From NCBI GenBank assembly GCA_014359685.1, contig JACIYY010000079.1, positions 1-6,697 on the forward strand: DNA of 6,697 bases, given 5' to 3'. Under the pieces are notes generated by a model, which ran no database searches, was not told the DNA's origin, and saw only the letters and a list, made by a program, of their open reading frames with translations. Of the stretch, positions 5,696 to 6,697 are shown one piece after another (position 1 is the stretch's first letter; every line of letters starts with the position of its first letter). Source of the DNA: Porphyrobacter sp. (GTDB lineage Bacteria; Pseudomonadota; Alphaproteobacteria; Sphingomonadales; Sphingomonadaceae). The position numbers were made by a program, and so were the translations under genes.

Positions 5696-6697
5696 CATAA
5701 CGACGATTTCGCGCCCGAAGGCGGGCTGTTAGCCAAGGCGCGGTCCGGGGACAATTCCGCGCCGCTGACCATCAGCGAGATTTCCCAGCTGCTGAAGCGG
5801 ACGGTGGAGGACCGCTTCGCCCATGTCGCGCTGCGCGGCGAGCTGTCGGGCGTCAAGCGCGCGGCCAGCGGGCACCTTTATTGCTGCCTGAAGGACGATG
5901 GCGCGGTGATCGACGGGGTGATGTGGCGGACCCAGGCCGGCCGGCTGCCCTTCGTGCCGGAGGACGGGATCGAGGTGATCGCCCGGGGGCGGCTGACCAC
6001 CTATCCCGGTCGGTCCAAATACCAGATCGTGATCGAGGCGATGGAGATCGCCGGCGAGGGCGCGCTGCTGGCGCTGCTCGACAAGACGCGGCGGCGGCTG
6101 GAGGCGGAGGGGCTGTTCGCGGCCGAGCGCAAGCTGGCGCTGCCGTTCCTGCCGCGCACCATCGGCGTCGTCACCTCGCCCACAGGGGCGGTGATCCGCG
6201 ACATCCTCCACCGTCTCGCCGACCGGTTCCCGGTCCATGTGCTGGTGTGGCCGGTGCTGGTGCAGGGGCAGGGCGCGGCCGAGCAGGTGGCGGCGGCGAT
6301 CGACGGCTTCGGGGCCATCGCCGCCGGCGGCCCGCTGCCCCGGCCCGAGCTGGTGATCGTGGCGCGCGGCGGCGGCTCGATCGAGGATCTGTGGGCCTTC
6401 AACGAGGAGGTGGTGGTGCGCAGCCTGGCCGCCTGCCCGATCCCGACGATCAGCGCGGTCGGGCACGAGACCGACACCACGCTCGCCGATTTCGCTGCCG
6501 ACCGGCGCGCCCCGACCCCCAGCGCCGCCGCCGAGATGGCGGTGCCGGTGCGGCGCGACCTGGCCGCCACGCTGGACGGGCTGGCGCTGCGCCAGCGCCG
6601 CTGCGCGCTGCGCCCGGTCGAACTGGGGCGCGAGCGGCTGGAGCAGCGGGTCGCCCGCCTGCCCCGCCCGCAGGCGCTCGCCGCCGCACCGCAACAG
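5681..6697 (+). CDS. xseA: Exodeoxyribonuclease VII large subunit, 5' part of the gene (cut by window edge)
   Basis: The first 339 codons are present; family members are usually about 400-520 residues, so the C-terminus is missing. XseA forms the nuclease core of exonuclease VII with several XseB subunits and degrades single-stranded DNA from both ends in the cytoplasm. An N-terminal leader ([18 protein letters not shown]) is followed by the OB-fold DNA-binding domain (about 28-125: [18 protein letters not shown], then GHLYCCLKD). The catalytic domain follows: [14 protein letters not shown] (D174), [17 protein letters not shown] (R229) and [13 protein letters not shown] (H262, D265). These correspond to the residues reported as essential in E. 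coli XseA (D155, R205, H238, D241). The ATG at 5681 is chosen because AGGA lies 5 nt upstream and no later start precedes the OB fold. The last visible residues enter the helical C-terminal region. Transcribed divergently from purD. Confidence 0.96.
   Translation, partial: MPGPSHNDDFAPEGGLLAKARSGDNSAPLTISEISQLLKRTVEDRFAHVALRGELSGVKRAASGHLYCCLKDDGAVIDGVMWRTQAGRLPFVPEDGIEVIARGRLTTYPGRSKYQIVIEAMEIAGEGALLALLDKTRRRLEAEGLFAAERKLALPFLPRTIGVVTSPTGAVIRDILHRLADRFPVHVLVWPVLVQGQGAAEQVAAAIDGFGAIAAGGPLPRPELVIVARGGGSIEDLWAFNEEVVVRSLAACPIPTISAVGHETDTTLADFAADRRAPTPSAAAEMAVPVRRDLAATLDGLALRQRRCALRPVELGRERLEQRVARLPRPQALAAAPQQ

Noticed and set aside
3491..5698. Long minus-strand open frame of 735 codons across the cyclase and purD
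   Set aside because: It is a shadow in GC-rich DNA: highly Arg/Gly-rich with no domain, and it overlaps two genes with clear motifs in other frames.
4120..5700. Plus-strand open frame of 526 codons antisense to purD
   Set aside because: Its composition (Arg, Gly, Ala, His) is typical of a frame opposite a GC-rich gene, and no motif is recognisable.
5683..5856. 58-residue N-terminal extension of PurD
   Set aside because: The purD family starts just before GGGGREHA; the extension is antisense to xseA, and a strong ribosome-binding site precedes the 5682 start.
5729..6694. Minus-strand open frame of 321 codons opposite xseA
   Set aside because: The plus strand carries unmistakable XseA motifs; the antisense frame is low in complexity and has no known fold.
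1..6697. CRISPR arrays, tRNA or rRNA genes, IS ends, toxin-antitoxin or defence genes
   Set aside because: I looked for regular repeats, cloverleaf-like arms, transposase motifs and paired small ORFs, and saw none that could be supported.

Overview
The window looks like chromosomal DNA from a high-GC alphaproteobacterium, most likely a member of the Sphingomonadales. The adenosine-kinase-type PfkB protein, the N-terminal leader of XseA and the very GC-rich codon use all resemble sphingomonad proteins as I remember them. No database search was run, so the taxonomic call is an inference.

The layout has two parts. Bases 1 to about 1435 form an accessory-looking segment of clearly lower GC. Three genes lie on the minus strand, in transcription order: an intact NTF2/SnoaL-like protein (1199 to 696), a 43-codon stub of a GMC-family flavin oxidoreductase (615 to 484), and an ETHE1-like metallo-beta-lactamase-fold hydrolase that starts at a GTG (466) and runs off the left edge. 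Each has a Shine-Dalgarno sequence with 7 nt spacing, so they read as one operon that was remodelled by loss of most of the GMC gene. A 236-bp gap upstream holds a candidate promoter and a dyad.

From 1436 rightward the DNA is strongly GC-rich and carries housekeeping-type genes: a small proline-rich lipoprotein (minus), a divergent PfkB-family adenosine kinase (plus), a membrane-anchored GAF-GGDEF diguanylate cyclase (plus), purD (minus, convergent with the cyclase), and the first 339 codons of xseA (plus, divergent from purD and cut by the right edge). PurD and the PfkB kinase both fit purine metabolism, XseA belongs to DNA repair, and the diguanylate cyclase makes a nucleotide second messenger. 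The genes do not form one pathway or one operon.

The points most worth a second look are the purD/xseA pair, whose start codons overlap within a single CATG; the truncated GMC stub with its intact translation signals; the sharp compositional junction at about 1436; and a nested inverted repeat between the convergent dgc and purD genes. I found no CRISPR array, phage, toxin-antitoxin or defence locus, no rRNA or tRNA, and no convincing new multi-gene system.
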